In this document: positions 16,445 through 25,940 of the stretch, in pieces
Layout: every line of letters starts with the position of its first letter
How positions within the stretch are numbered: the first letter of the stretch is position 1
DNA from: Aquimarina macrocephali JAMB N27
Lineage (GTDB): Bacteria > Bacteroidota > Bacteroidia > Flavobacteriales > Flavobacteriaceae
Assembly (NCBI RefSeq): GCF_000520995.1
Contig: NZ_JACA01000015.1
Location: forward strand, 1-64,000
Reading direction: 5' to 3'
Length of the DNA stretch: 64,000 bases
The notes under the pieces: generated by a model
What the model was told of the DNA's origin: nothing
Seen by the model: the letters and a program-made list of their open reading frames with translations, nothing else
The model's database searches: none
Program-made: the position numbers and the translations under genes

Positions 16445-17068
16445 TTATATCTCAAGTTGTTTAAGTTCTCCATAATTTCTTTTCAACCTTCGGGTAAAAA
16501 TTCCATAAATAACTCTGTAGAATAATGCTATTGCTCCTATAAATATTGATGTTACTAACAAAGTAACCACTACAACTAACCATACTGGCAATTGGTTTTT
16601 GACAGAATTGTTCTGAAATGTTTCTGTGAATATAAGTGCATAACTCATGGTAGCAACCATTGCTAATGCAAAAAAGCTAATGTTTACCCAGATATATTGT
16701 TTTACTGTTCTTCTTGTTTTTATAATATTTTCCATTAACACTTTAGCAGAATCGGTCGCCTTTATTTTCTTATAGTTTATATAAAAACGAGTAATAAAGT
16801 ATATCAAAATACCGTAAGAAACAATCGAAGCTATCAAAGAGAATGACCCCATATCTACCTTTTCTACTTTCGAATACATTCCATTTAGTCTAAATACGAC
16901 ATCCAAAGAAGCCCATAATAGAAATTCTAAAATACTAATGATAAAAATCCATCTTACAATAGAAGAAGATTTTTTTAGAATCATTTTATATATTTCTTTA
17001 TATGACAATCTGGGAAGCACATCTTCTTGCTTCTTCCAGTCCTTCTTTAATAGTTCTAATTCATCCAT
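16445..17068 (-). CDS. Four-helix membrane protein, candidate anti-sigma factor
   Basis: A cytoplasmic N-terminal stretch of about 35 residues (MDELELLKKDWKKQEDVLPR) is followed by four hydrophobic helices at about 37-60, 77-97, 125-146 and 160-188. It begins four bases after the stop of the ECF sigma gene and is translationally coupled. The position and the short charged N-terminal arm fit a membrane-held anti-sigma factor, but no zinc-binding anti-sigma motif is present. The function is inferred from position. Confidence 0.6.
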   Translation of the reverse strand: MDELELLKKDWKKQEDVLPRLSYKEIYKMILKKSSSIVRWIFIISILEFLLWASLDVVFRLNGMYSKVEKVDMGSFSLIASIVSYGILIYFITRFYINYKKIKATDSAKVLMENIIKTRRTVKQYIWVNISFFALAMVATMSYALIFTETFQNNSVKNQLPVWLVVVVTLLVTSIFIGAIALFYRVIYGIFTRRLKRNYGELKQLEI

Positions 17069-17072
17069 GGGG

Positions 17073-17567
17073 TTACGGATTTAGTATTTTTTTCAACTTC
17101 GTTTTTACTCTATTCATCTTTACTCGGGCATTTACCTCGCTAATACCCATGGTATCAGCTATTTCTCTATATGATTTATCTTCAAGATATAAGAAAACCA
17201 AAGCTTTCTCTATATCATTTAATTGTTTTACTGCTGCATACATTAGTTTCAGTTGTTGCTCAACTTCATCATCATATTCTTCAGCTTTTATCTTAAAGTT
17301 CATCGTATCAAGATCAGCTGTCTTAATACTTCTTTTGGACCTTCTGTATAATGTAATTGCAGTATTTAATGCAACTCTATACATCCAGGTGCTAAACTTA
17401 GCGTCTCCTCTAAACTTAGGATATGCTTTCCAAAGCTGAATCGTTATTTCCTGAAACAAATCATTATGTGAATCAGAATCACTGGTATATATTCTACAGA
17501 CCTTGTGCACAATATTCTGATTTTGCTCAAGATTGGTTACAAAACTATGTTCTAATTCTTTATTCAC
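17073..17567 (-). CDS. ECF-type RNA polymerase sigma factor
   Basis: Region 2 is seen at about residues 20-85 (YTSDSDSHNDLFQEITIQLW, then FSTWMYRVALNTAITLYRR) and region 4 at about 105-160 (LNDIEKALVFLYLEDKSYRE, IADTMGISEVNARVKMNRVK). The length of 164 residues is typical. Region 1.1 is absent, as in the ECF group. It is co-transcribed with a membrane protein that may restrain it. The signal it answers to is unknown. Confidence 0.92.
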   Translation of the reverse strand: MNKELEHSFVTNLEQNQNIVHKVCRIYTSDSDSHNDLFQEITIQLWKAYPKFRGDAKFSTWMYRVALNTAITLYRRSKRSIKTADLDTMNFKIKAEEYDDEVEQQLKLMYAAVKQLNDIEKALVFLYLEDKSYREIADTMGISEVNARVKMNRVKTKLKKILNP

Positions 17568-17686
17568 TTTGGTCGGTTACTTCTTATATGTAGTCAAGAA
17601 AACGTTTATGTTACAAATAAAAATAAAAGTATGATAATTTTAGTCATAAATCCAAGTATTCTGTAGGGTATATAATTTTATCACTT

Positions 17687-17694
17687 TATCTTTG
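17687..17694 (+). promoter_or_regulatory. Bacteroidota -7 promoter element for the NADH dehydrogenase gene
   Basis: TATCTTTG matches TAnnTTTG 19 bases before the ATG at 17713. Confidence 0.45.
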
Positions 17695-17712
17695 TAAAAC
17701 AACATATATCTT

Positions 17713-19008
17713 ATGAATATTCCACATACCAATTTACCCAGATTAGTCGTAATTGGCGGGGGGTTTGCCGGGGTTGCATTAGCAAGAAAAATGGTTAAAG
17801 AAGATGTGCAACTGGTCTTATTAGACAGACATAATTACCACACTTTTCAACCACTTCTTTATCAAGTATCTACATCTTCATTAGAACCAGACTCTATTGC
17901 ATATCCACTTCGTAAGATTGTTAAAAGAGGTAAAAATACTTTTTTTAGAATGGCAGAAGTAACGGCCATAGATCCAGATATTCAAAATGTACATACCAAT
18001 ATTGGTAGTATTTCTTATGATTATCTTGTTATTGCTACAGGTGCGCGAACCAATTTTTTTGGAAATACTACTATAGAAAAAAATGCAATGCGAATGAAAA
18101 ACTTACCGCAAGCATTAAATCTGCGCAGCTTAATGCTTGAAAACCTGGAGCAGGCAGTGATTACCACAGATCCAGAAGAAAGGAAAGAACTTCTACGTTT
18201 TGTACTCGCTGGTGCTGGTCCAACAGGAGTTGAACTAGCAGGAGGAATTGCAGAATTAAAATTAAATGTACTTCCCAGAGATTATCCTGATATGAATTTT
18301 GAAGATATGGAAATTCATTTGATAGAAGGTGCACCTCGTGTTCTACCTCCTATGAGTGAACACGCATCAGAAAAAGCTACTAAATTCTTAAAAAAACTAG
18401 GGGTACATATTCATACCAATACCCAGGTACAACACTATGAAAATAATATTGTAAGCACTAATACTGACCTATCCCTTAGAACCGCAACCTTTATATGGTC
18501 TGCCGGTGTAACGGGAGCTCCCGTATCAGGAATACATGCAGATTCCCTGATCCCAAGAGCCAATCGTTATAAAGTAAACGAATTCAATCAGGTCGATGGG
18601 TATGAAAATATTTTTGCTATTGGAGATATTTCTGTAATGGAAACTAAAACATATCCCAAAGGGCATCCAATGGTTGCACAACCTGCAATACAGCAAGGAA
18701 GTCATCTTGCCAAAAACTTAAAACGCTACCTTAGAGGTAAAGATATGGTCCCTTTTAAATATTTTGACAAAGGATCTATGGCTACTATCGGTCGTAATAA
18801 AGCAGTAGTCGATATTGGAAAGTTTAAATTCGGAGGCTTCTTTGCTTGGTTTATATGGATGTTTATTCATTTATGGTTTCTGGTAGGTTTTAGAAATCGA
18901 TTTGTTACTTTCTTTAACTGGGTATACAATTATATCAATTATGATAAAGCAGCAAGATTGATAGTAAGGCCGTTTAAGAATAAAGAAGATACTATAGAGC
19001 GAGTGTAG
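17713..19008 (+). CDS. ndh: Type II NADH:quinone oxidoreductase (NDH-2)
   Basis: This FAD enzyme passes electrons from NADH to quinone without pumping protons. It has an N-terminal FAD-binding GGGFAGVALARKMV, a second NAD-binding GAGPTGVELAGGIAEL near residue 175, and the FAD-contact motif GYENIFAIGD near residue 300. A C-terminal hydrophobic segment (FFAWFIWMFIHLWFLVGF) anchors it to the inner membrane. The length of 431 residues is normal. It is a single-gene unit with its own promoter element. Confidence 0.9.
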   Translation: MNIPHTNLPRLVVIGGGFAGVALARKMVKEDVQLVLLDRHNYHTFQPLLYQVSTSSLEPDSIAYPLRKIVKRGKNTFFRMAEVTAIDPDIQNVHTNIGSISYDYLVIATGARTNFFGNTTIEKNAMRMKNLPQALNLRSLMLENLEQAVITTDPEERKELLRFVLAGAGPTGVELAGGIAELKLNVLPRDYPDMNFEDMEIHLIEGAPRVLPPMSEHASEKATKFLKKLGVHIHTNTQVQHYENNIVSTNTDLSLRTATFIWSAGVTGAPVSGIHADSLIPRANRYKVNEFNQVDGYENIFAIGDISVMETKTYPKGHPMVAQPAIQQGSHLAKNLKRYLRGKDMVPFKYFDKGSMATIGRNKAVVDIGKFKFGGFFAWFIWMFIHLWFLVGFRNRFVTFFNWVYNYINYDKAARLIVRPFKNKEDTIERV

Positions 19009-19319
19009 TGCTATCTTACTCCATACTTCAAAATAGATGACAATTATATTCTTTACATCTTAATTGTAATACATAAAAGAAAAAAGAACAGTTCTAATAC
19101 TGCACATCTTAAATATAGGTTGTAATATATTCAAGTAAGCATTTCTGTTCCCTGGGTTTACCTTCTCATTTACCTGAGGAGATGTCATTCTCGTCATTTT
19201 TTTTAGAACAAAACAACATTACAATTAGTCCTTAAAATTCTACAGTTCGGTAAAATTCAATTTCAGTTTTTGTATAGATAGACCATTTTTGACCTCGCAA
19301 TCAAAAAACTATTATATAC
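19009..19319. other. Intergenic region before the receptor operon
   Basis: This 311-bp AT-rich gap has no convincing gene or terminator. It presumably contains the promoter of the operon starting at 19320, but no clean TAnnTTTG is seen. Confidence 0.4.
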
Positions 19320-21473
19320 ATGAAACTAGCACTAACCTTTGCCTTTATCACAATTCTATTATCAACAAACGCCCAAACCGCTATTACAGGAAATGTGACC
19401 GATGCATCAGGAATTCCTATTGAAGGAGCAAATGTCTATCTCGACGGAACATATGATGGAGGATCTTCTGATAAAAATGGAGCTTTTTCTTTTTCCACTT
19501 CAGAAACAGGGCCTCAAACCTTACTAGTTTCTTTTCTTTCTTTTGAAACATATACAATATTAACAGATGTCTCTGCAATGAACAACTTAAAAATTACACT
19601 AAGAGAAGATGTAAATTCTTTAGGTAGTGTAATTCTTAATGCCGGAACATTTTCTGCCGGAGATAACAGCAAGGCCTCTGTACTCTCTCCTTTGGACATT
19701 GTTACTACAGCAGGTGCTGCAGGGGATTATATTGGCGCTTTTCAGACGTTACCAGGAACATCTACAGTTGCCGAAGACGGTAGACTTTTTGTACGCGGTG
19801 GAGATGCCAATGAAACTAATATCTATATTGATGGCCTGAGAGTTTTTCAGCCCTTTGCCGCAACCACAAATAATATCCCTACTCGTGGGAGGTTTTCGCC
19901 TTTTCTTTTTAAAGGCACTAACTTTTCTACCGGAGGCTATTCTGCAGAGTATGGAGATGCATTATCAAGTGTTTTATTATTAAATACTATCGATGAACCC
20001 GATCAGGAAAAAACAGACTTATCTTTTATAAGTGTTGGTCTTGGCGTAGGAAATACACAAAAGTGGAAAAAGAACTCTTTAAGTATTAATGCTTTTTACC
20101 TAAACCTAAAGCCATATCAGGAAATCATATCGCAACGGGTAGATTGGAAAAAGCCGTACGAATCGTTATCAGGAGAAGCGGTATACCGTCATACATTTGA
20201 AAAAGGGCTTTTAAAAGTATACGGAGGTTTAAACTACTCCGAATTTGATCTTGTTCAAGAAGATATCAATACGCCAGAAGGAGTTAATTTTGGGCTTAAA
20301 AACAGAAATTTATATCTCAACACTTCGTATAAAGGAAACTTAGGTAACGATTGGACTATCGCAACTGGTACTAGTTTTGCGAATGATCATAATGACATTA
20401 AAATTGTAAATACCAACGTCGATAATAATGAGAACAGTTTTCATTTTAAATTGAAATTAAGAAAGAGATTTAGCAATCGTTTTAAATTAAATTTTGGTGC
20501 AGAACAATATGTAGGTACGTTTTCAGAACATGTTTCCGTTCCTAATTCTGATCCTTTTAAAAGTTCATTTGATAATAATAGTACTGCCGCTTTTACTGAA
20601 GCTAATGTGTTTTTCAGTAAAAAACTAGCAATGCAAATAGGAGTTCGCGGAGTTCATAATACCTTATTAGATTATACCAAGATCTCACCCAGAGCTTCTT
20701 TAGCTTATAAAACATCATCAAAATCTCAGATATCATTAGCATATGGTGATTTTTACCAAGCACCACAACAAGATGTTTTAAAATATAATGAAACTCTGGA
20801 ACCCGAAAAATCATCGCATTATATTTTTAATTACCTATATCAAAATAATCGAAGAACTTTTAGAGCCGAAGCCTATTACAAATCTTATGAGGAACTCATA
20901 AAGTTTGATACAGATCGTCCAGAATTTACCAGTTTGTATACTAATAATGGAAGCGGTTATGCTGCTGGATTAGATATCTTCTGGCGAGATAACAAATCTA
21001 TCAAGAATCTCGAATATTGGGCCAGTTACTCTTATCTCGATACTAAAAGAGATTACAGAAACTACCCTAATAAAGCGACTCCAAACTTTGCAGCAAAACA
21101 CAACCTGTCTCTGGTTACTAAATACTGGATCGAAGATTGGAAATCATTAATGAGTGCCACCTATAATTTTGCATCTGGTAGGCCCTATAATAATCCCAAT
21201 CAATCTGTATTTCAAAATGAAAAGACAAAAACTTATAATTCAATCAACTTTAGTTGGGCATATCTTATCAGTCAGCAAAAAATCCTATACTTCTCGGTTT
21301 CTAATGTATTAGGGTTTGATAATGTTTTTAACTATCAATATGCAAATACACCCAATGTCGACGGAAACTTCTCCAGACGAGCTATAACACCTAATGCAGA
21401 TCGCTTTTTTATTGTTGGTTTTTTCTGGACCATAAGTGATAATAAAACCGATAATCAATTAGATAATCTATAA
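19320..21473 (+). CDS. TonB-dependent outer-membrane receptor with CarboxypepD-like front domain
   Basis: The signal peptide (residues 1-18, ending NAQ) is followed by a carboxypeptidase-regulatory-like beta-sandwich (ITGNVTDASGIPIEGANVYL, about 22-105), a plug domain (about 120-230; LFVRGGDANETNIYIDGLRV) and a barrel to residue 717. The last residues (SDNKTDNQLDNL) do not end in the usual aromatic residue. TonB-dependent receptors import bulky ligands. The ligand is unknown and no SusD partner follows. It heads an operon-like run with DUF2141, a TPR protein and a LytS/LytTR signalling set, suggesting that uptake and signalling are linked. Confidence 0.85.
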   Translation: MKLALTFAFITILLSTNAQTAITGNVTDASGIPIEGANVYLDGTYDGGSSDKNGAFSFSTSETGPQTLLVSFLSFETYTILTDVSAMNNLKITLREDVNSLGSVILNAGTFSAGDNSKASVLSPLDIVTTAGAAGDYIGAFQTLPGTSTVAEDGRLFVRGGDANETNIYIDGLRVFQPFAATTNNIPTRGRFSPFLFKGTNFSTGGYSAEYGDALSSVLLLNTIDEPDQEKTDLSFISVGLGVGNTQKWKKNSLSINAFYLNLKPYQEIISQRVDWKKPYESLSGEAVYRHTFEKGLLKVYGGLNYSEFDLVQEDINTPEGVNFGLKNRNLYLNTSYKGNLGNDWTIATGTSFANDHNDIKIVNTNVDNNENSFHFKLKLRKRFSNRFKLNFGAEQYVGTFSEHVSVPNSDPFKSSFDNNSTAAFTEANVFFSKKLAMQIGVRGVHNTLLDYTKISPRASLAYKTSSKSQISLAYGDFYQAPQQDVLKYNETLEPEKSSHYIFNYLYQNNRRTFRAEAYYKSYEELIKFDTDRPEFTSLYTNNGSGYAAGLDIFWRDNKSIKNLEYWASYSYLDTKRDYRNYPNKATPNFAAKHNLSLVTKYWIEDWKSLMSATYNFASGRPYNNPNQSVFQNEKTKTYNSINFSWAYLISQQKILYFSVSNVLGFDNVFNYQYANTPNVDGNFSRRAITPNADRFFIVGFFWTISDNKTDNQLDNL

Positions 21474-21502
21474 AACTCAGGAAAACTATAATCTATACTA
21501 TT

Positions 21503-21925
21503 ATGAAAACTTTAAAAGTTACGATCATCCTATTACTTATGTTATGTACAAAAACAAGTATTGCTCAGGAATCAGAATTTTCTCTTACCGTTATGATCAC
21601 CAATATAGAATCCGACAAGGGTACAATACAGATAGGATTATACGATAATAAAGGTAATTTCCTGAATAAAACATACCAATCTATCAGTACCAAAGCCAAA
21701 ACCGGAAGTGTAGAAGTCATTTTCAAAAATGTTCCTAAAGGAGAGTATGCTATTTCATTATATCACGATACGGATAATAACCAGAAATTGAACACTTTTC
21801 TTAGCATCCCCACAGAACCATATGGGACCAGTAATAATGCAAAAGGAAAGTTTGGACCACCAAAATGGGAAGATGCTAAGTTCTCTATTTCTGATAAAGC
21901 AATCGTACAATCTATCAAATTATAA
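21503..21925 (+). CDS. DUF2141 secreted protein
   Basis: A signal peptide (residues 1-21, ending IAQ) precedes a beta-sandwich DUF2141 domain with the motifs GTIQIGLYDNKGNFLNK, GEYAISLYHDTDNNQKL and FGPPKWEDAKFS. The family function is unknown. It lies 29 bases after the receptor gene. A paralogue with the same layout is at 45066-45488. Confidence 0.85.
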   Translation: MKTLKVTIILLLMLCTKTSIAQESEFSLTVMITNIESDKGTIQIGLYDNKGNFLNKTYQSISTKAKTGSVEVIFKNVPKGEYAISLYHDTDNNQKLNTFLSIPTEPYGTSNNAKGKFGPPKWEDAKFSISDKAIVQSIKL

Positions 21926-22030
21926 GTGTGTTTACATTTCATCCATTAAAAAATACACTTCGGTCATAATTACTTTAAAAAGATCAGTTTCCTAATGATC
22001 TTTACACTATAAATTAAAAACTAAACCATC

Positions 22031-22654
22031 ATGAAAACAATAGTTATTATACTTGCTTTTTTTACCATTACTGCAACCAATGCTCAATCATCATATGAAA
22101 AAGGAATGACCAAAGCTTTTGAATTATGGGGAAATAAAAACCCAGATGAGGCTATTAATCTTTTTGAACGTATTGCTAAAGCTGAAAAAGAAAACTGGCT
22201 ACCGTATTATTATGCTGCCCAAGTTCATATTATTACAACTTTTAGTATAAAAGATGCAGAAGCTATAGAATCCAGATTAAAAAAGGCTCAGGATTACCTT
22301 AATGAAGCAAAAACATATGCGAGTGACAATGCCGAAATACTAATTATGGAAGCATTACTTAACACAGCATATGTTGCATATAATCCCTCGGTATACGGGA
22401 TGACATTGTCTGCCAAAGTTGAACAATTATATCAAAAAGCAAAGGTATTAGAACCTAAAAACCCCAGAGCTACTTTATACCATGCCGAATGGAAAATGGG
22501 GGGCGCAAAATTCTTCGGTAAAGACCCAAAAGTCTTTTGTCCTGAGATAGAAAAAGCTATCTTGTATTTTGAAAACGAATCACACGATATTCCATTTTAC
22601 CCAAAATGGGGTAAAGATCAGGTAAAACGTGTTCAGGAAAACTGTAAAGGATAA
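22031..22654 (+). CDS. Exported TPR-like protein
   Basis: The signal peptide (residues 1-19, ending NAQ) is followed by about 190 residues of helical TPR-like repeats (AFELWGNKNPDEAINLFERI, then YYYAAQVHI and further repeats). It is probably periplasmic and protein-binding. It sits between the DUF2141 gene and the sensor kinase gene and is likely part of the same operon. No enzyme motif is present. Confidence 0.75.
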   Translation: MKTIVIILAFFTITATNAQSSYEKGMTKAFELWGNKNPDEAINLFERIAKAEKENWLPYYYAAQVHIITTFSIKDAEAIESRLKKAQDYLNEAKTYASDNAEILIMEALLNTAYVAYNPSVYGMTLSAKVEQLYQKAKVLEPKNPRATLYHAEWKMGGAKFFGKDPKVFCPEIEKAILYFENESHDIPFYPKWGKDQVKRVQENCKG

Positions 22655-22708
22655 TTTTTAAAGTTAAAAAATTCACCCTTGATCACATTAAAATAAAAAG
22701 AGGTATAC

Positions 22709-24061
22709 ATGAATGATTTAAAAAGAATAGCCATTATTTCCCTAGTGGTCTCTGTGATAGTCGCATTGGTAACTTTATTAGCAAATGGATTTAATTTTGA
22801 CCGAATCCTTACTGTAAAATGGTGGACTATTGCCTATATGTATTGTTTTATTTTAACATACCTTAATTCTTTTTATTTTAATGTTTTGAATAATAAATTT
22901 GAATGGAAAAACAAGGGACTACAAAGGGTTCTAATTGGAGCCGGAGGTTCTATCATCATAACAATGGTAGGGTATGCAATATGCCAGTTTGTTGTTGCTG
23001 TAGTTATACTTAAAACCCAAACAAGCTCAGAATTTATTGTTGATCAGTCTTTTAAAGATTATCTGTTTCCATTATTACTAACAGTTATCATTTCTCTATT
23101 CTTTCATACGGTATACTTTTATAAAGCATTACAGGAGACAAAAGTTACCGAGCAAAAGATTATAGCAGGAACTGTTTCTGCAAAGTTTGCAGCATTAAAG
23201 AATCAATTAGATCCTCATTTTTTGTTTAACAGCCTTAATGTATTGACCTCGCTAATTGAGGAAAATCCAAAAATGGCACAAAAATTTACAACATCATTAT
23301 CAAAAGTATATCGATATGTTTTAGAGCAAAAAGATAAAGAATTAGTCACTGTGGATGAAGAATTAAAATTTGCTCGAACGTATATGACCTTAATACAATT
23401 ACGCTTTGAAGACAGTATTATTTTTGAGATTCCTGAGCAAGCATTAAACCCTGAAGCCAGAGTAGTACCATTATCATTACAAATTTTACTTGAGAATACT
23501 GTAAAACACAATATAGTGATGCCAGAGAACCCTCTGCATATTAAAATCTATGAAAAAGATAATTTTTTAATCGTTGAAAATAATCTTCAACCTAAAGAAG
23601 TCATAAAACAAAGCAGTGGCGTAGGCTTAGGAAATGTACAACAACGATACGCGCTATTAACGAAAAGAAAATTTTCGGTGTATAAAACGGAAGATGCATT
23701 TATTGCAGAACTTCCAATATTAACAAAACAAATAAAATCAGCAGATATGACAATTTCAGAAAATATAGAACACACAAAAAGCATAAAATATAAAAGAGCA
23801 AAAGAACGTGTACAAAAGATCAAAGAATTTTATGGTAATCTGATTTCTTATGTAATCGTTATCCCTTGCCTGGCTGTACTAAATTACAAAACAACAGGAT
23901 TTGGTATTCCCTGGGTAATATTTCCTATTGTAGGTTGGGGTATCGGACTCATCTTTCATTATTCAGAAGCTTATGGATATCACCCAGTATTAGGAAAGGA
24001 TTGGGAAGAGAAAAAAATTAGAAAATATATGAACGAATCAAATGACAGCTACCATGAATGA
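22709..24061 (+). CDS. LytS-type sensor histidine kinase with C-terminal 2TM domain
   Basis: Four membrane helices fill residues 1-150. A His_kinase domain follows with the phospho-acceptor at H170 in NQLDPHFLFNSLNVL and an ATP-binding part (LQILLENTVKHN, SGVGLGNVQQRYALL). From about residue 355 a complete 2TM domain is attached (RAKERVQKIKEFYGNLISYV, then GWGIGLIFHYSEAY, then KDWEEKKIRKYM). The same domain occurs alone in the next two genes. The partner regulator is probably the LytTR protein at 24856. It overlaps the next gene by about 8 bases. Confidence 0.88.
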   Translation: MNDLKRIAIISLVVSVIVALVTLLANGFNFDRILTVKWWTIAYMYCFILTYLNSFYFNVLNNKFEWKNKGLQRVLIGAGGSIIITMVGYAICQFVVAVVILKTQTSSEFIVDQSFKDYLFPLLLTVIISLFFHTVYFYKALQETKVTEQKIIAGTVSAKFAALKNQLDPHFLFNSLNVLTSLIEENPKMAQKFTTSLSKVYRYVLEQKDKELVTVDEELKFARTYMTLIQLRFEDSIIFEIPEQALNPEARVVPLSLQILLENTVKHNIVMPENPLHIKIYEKDNFLIVENNLQPKEVIKQSSGVGLGNVQQRYALLTKRKFSVYKTEDAFIAELPILTKQIKSADMTISENIEHTKSIKYKRAKERVQKIKEFYGNLISYVIVIPCLAVLNYKTTGFGIPWVIFPIVGWGIGLIFHYSEAYGYHPVLGKDWEEKKIRKYMNESNDSYHE

Positions 24062-24407
24062 TTATAACGAAGAAAAAGCTTATGAAAAAGCAAAGAAAAG
24101 ACTTGATGAAGAAAAAGGATTCTATTCTCACCTTGTAGTATATATAGTAATCAATATTGCTCTATTCTTTTTCATGTCTAAGTTGATAATATTTGTTGAT
24201 GCTAATAATGATGATCCAGGGTTTAGAAATTGGAAATTCTGGAATACCATTTTAACTCCTGTAATATGGGGAGTTGTATTGCTAGGCCATGGATTATGGG
24301 TATTTAGAGAAAGATTCTTTCTGAAAAAATTCTTTAAAAAATCTATTTTCAGCAAAGATTGGGAAGAACGTAAAATCAAAGAATTTATGGACAAGGATAA
24401 GTTTTAA
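24054..24407 (+). CDS. 2TM-domain protein
   Basis: The protein of about 117 residues has a basic N-terminal helix (EKAYEKAKKRLDEEKGFYSH), two membrane helices, and the closing motif KDWEERKIKEFMDKDKF. The start at 24054 overlaps the kinase stop at 24059-24061, indicating coupled translation. The in-frame ATG at 24042 is also possible. It resembles the tail of the kinase just upstream. The function is unknown, and it may heteromerise with the kinase tail. Confidence 0.8.
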   Translation: MNDYNEEKAYEKAKKRLDEEKGFYSHLVVYIVINIALFFFMSKLIIFVDANNDDPGFRNWKFWNTILTPVIWGVVLLGHGLWVFRERFFLKKFFKKSIFSKDWEERKIKEFMDKDKF

Positions 24408-24450
24408 TTTCTTTTTAAAACAGTATCAATAAACTTAAAAACTAATTATC

Positions 24451-24759
24451 ATGAAAGATTTCAATAAAGAAAAAAGATATGAACGAGCAAAAGAACGAGT
24501 AGAAGAATTAAAAAAATTCTATAATAATTTATTCTCTTATGTTATTGTTATTGGATTTTTAGCCGGATTAAATTATTATCAAAATGAATGGCATTATGCT
24601 TGGTTTTTATGGGCTGCATTCGGTTGGGGAATTGGTTTAGCTTTTCATGCAGTCAAAGCTTATAGAATAAACCCTATGTTTGATAAAGACTGGGAAGAAC
24701 GTAAGATTAGAGAATACATGGACGAGGAACAAGGCCCGGAACAACAACGTTGGGAATAA
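24451..24759 (+). CDS. 2TM-domain protein
   Basis: The 102-residue protein is closely similar to the kinase tail: RYERAKERVEELKKFYNNLF, two membrane helices with GWGIGLAFHAVKAY, and KDWEERKIREYMDEE. It is the third copy of the domain in 900 bases and lies between the kinase and its probable response regulator. Confidence 0.85.
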   Translation: MKDFNKEKRYERAKERVEELKKFYNNLFSYVIVIGFLAGLNYYQNEWHYAWFLWAAFGWGIGLAFHAVKAYRINPMFDKDWEERKIREYMDEEQGPEQQRWE

Positions 24760-24855
24760 AAATGATAACTATAAAAGTGTGAAATCAGGAGTGATACGCA
24801 CTAGGCATAAATTCTTTACCTTTTTAAAACTTTAAAACTATCTAACTTTAAAAGA

Positions 24856-25611
24856 ATGAACATTATAATTATTGAAGATGAAAAACCTGCTGCCAGACGT
24901 CTAAACAGAATGCTTGGTGAACTAGATATAAAAGTACATACCATGTTACATTCTGTGCGAGAATCTATAGAATGGTTTAGTACTAATGAACATCCGGATC
25001 TAATTTTTCTGGATATTCAATTAAGCGATGGTTTATCTTTTGAAATATTTGATGCGATCACTATAAAAAGCTCAATTATATTTACTACTGCTTATGACGA
25101 ATATGCTCTTAAAGCTTTTAAACTAAATAGTATCGATTATCTTTTAAAACCAATAGACGACGAAGAGTTAGAAGTTGCTGTAAAAAAATACAAGGAACAA
25201 TTACCACAAAAACAACAGCTTCAGGTAGATTTTGAAGATATCAAAAAGCTATTAATAAACCCTATGGATCGCACATACAAAAAACGATTCACAACAAAGG
25301 TAGGACAACATCTCAAAATATTTTCGGTAGAAGATATCGAATGTTTTTATTCTGAAAATAAAGGAACATATCTGCATACAACAGATAATAGAAACTATCT
25401 GATCGATACAACTCTGGAGTCTCTTGAAGACGAATTAAATCCACAACAATTTTTTAGAGCAAGCAGAAAGTTCTACATCAACATAAATGCGATACAAGAT
25501 ATTATATCCTATACCAATTCAAGATTACAAATAAAACTCAATCATTTTAACGAACAAGAAATTATTGTAGCAAGAGAGCGTGTAAAGGATTTTAAGATGT
25601 GGTTAGAATGA
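24856..25611 (+). CDS. LytTR-family response regulator
   Basis: The receiver domain (residues 1-120) carries the phospho-acceptor D53 (FLDIQLSDG), acidic residues IIEDEKPA at the N terminus, and the KP motif DYLLKPIDD. The LytTR DNA-binding domain (about 145-251) includes FTTKVGQHLKIFSVEDIECF. It is the probable output partner of the LytS-type kinase at 22709-24061. Confidence 0.9.
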   Translation: MNIIIIEDEKPAARRLNRMLGELDIKVHTMLHSVRESIEWFSTNEHPDLIFLDIQLSDGLSFEIFDAITIKSSIIFTTAYDEYALKAFKLNSIDYLLKPIDDEELEVAVKKYKEQLPQKQQLQVDFEDIKKLLINPMDRTYKKRFTTKVGQHLKIFSVEDIECFYSENKGTYLHTTDNRNYLIDTTLESLEDELNPQQFFRASRKFYININAIQDIISYTNSRLQIKLNHFNEQEIIVARERVKDFKMWLE

Positions 25612-25940
25612 TAGAAACCAAGAGAAGTATTCACTTTTTGCCTAAATAATGTCTGTCATCAAAAATCCACATATTGATCCATCAACCTGTTCTGGTATAG
25701 GTATCCCTTTTTATAGATTGAGTTTGATTCACAATTCTTTTGATACAAATCTATTTCGCATTGACCACTACGATTATCTGAATTACTTCTTTGTTTCCTG
25801 TAAATGAAAATTACTTTTCACAATCCTATCGATACAACTTACCTGGAAAGCTTTTACTTGTCTAGAATAAAAATTCGATACCTTTGAGACAAAGTAAAAA
25901 TAGCTGTTGCATTTATTACTTGAATATAAGATCTATTAGA

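Noticed and set aside
19009..19319. Possible small gene or riboswitch before the receptor operon
   Set aside because: No conserved structure, ORF or terminator-antiterminator pair could be seen.
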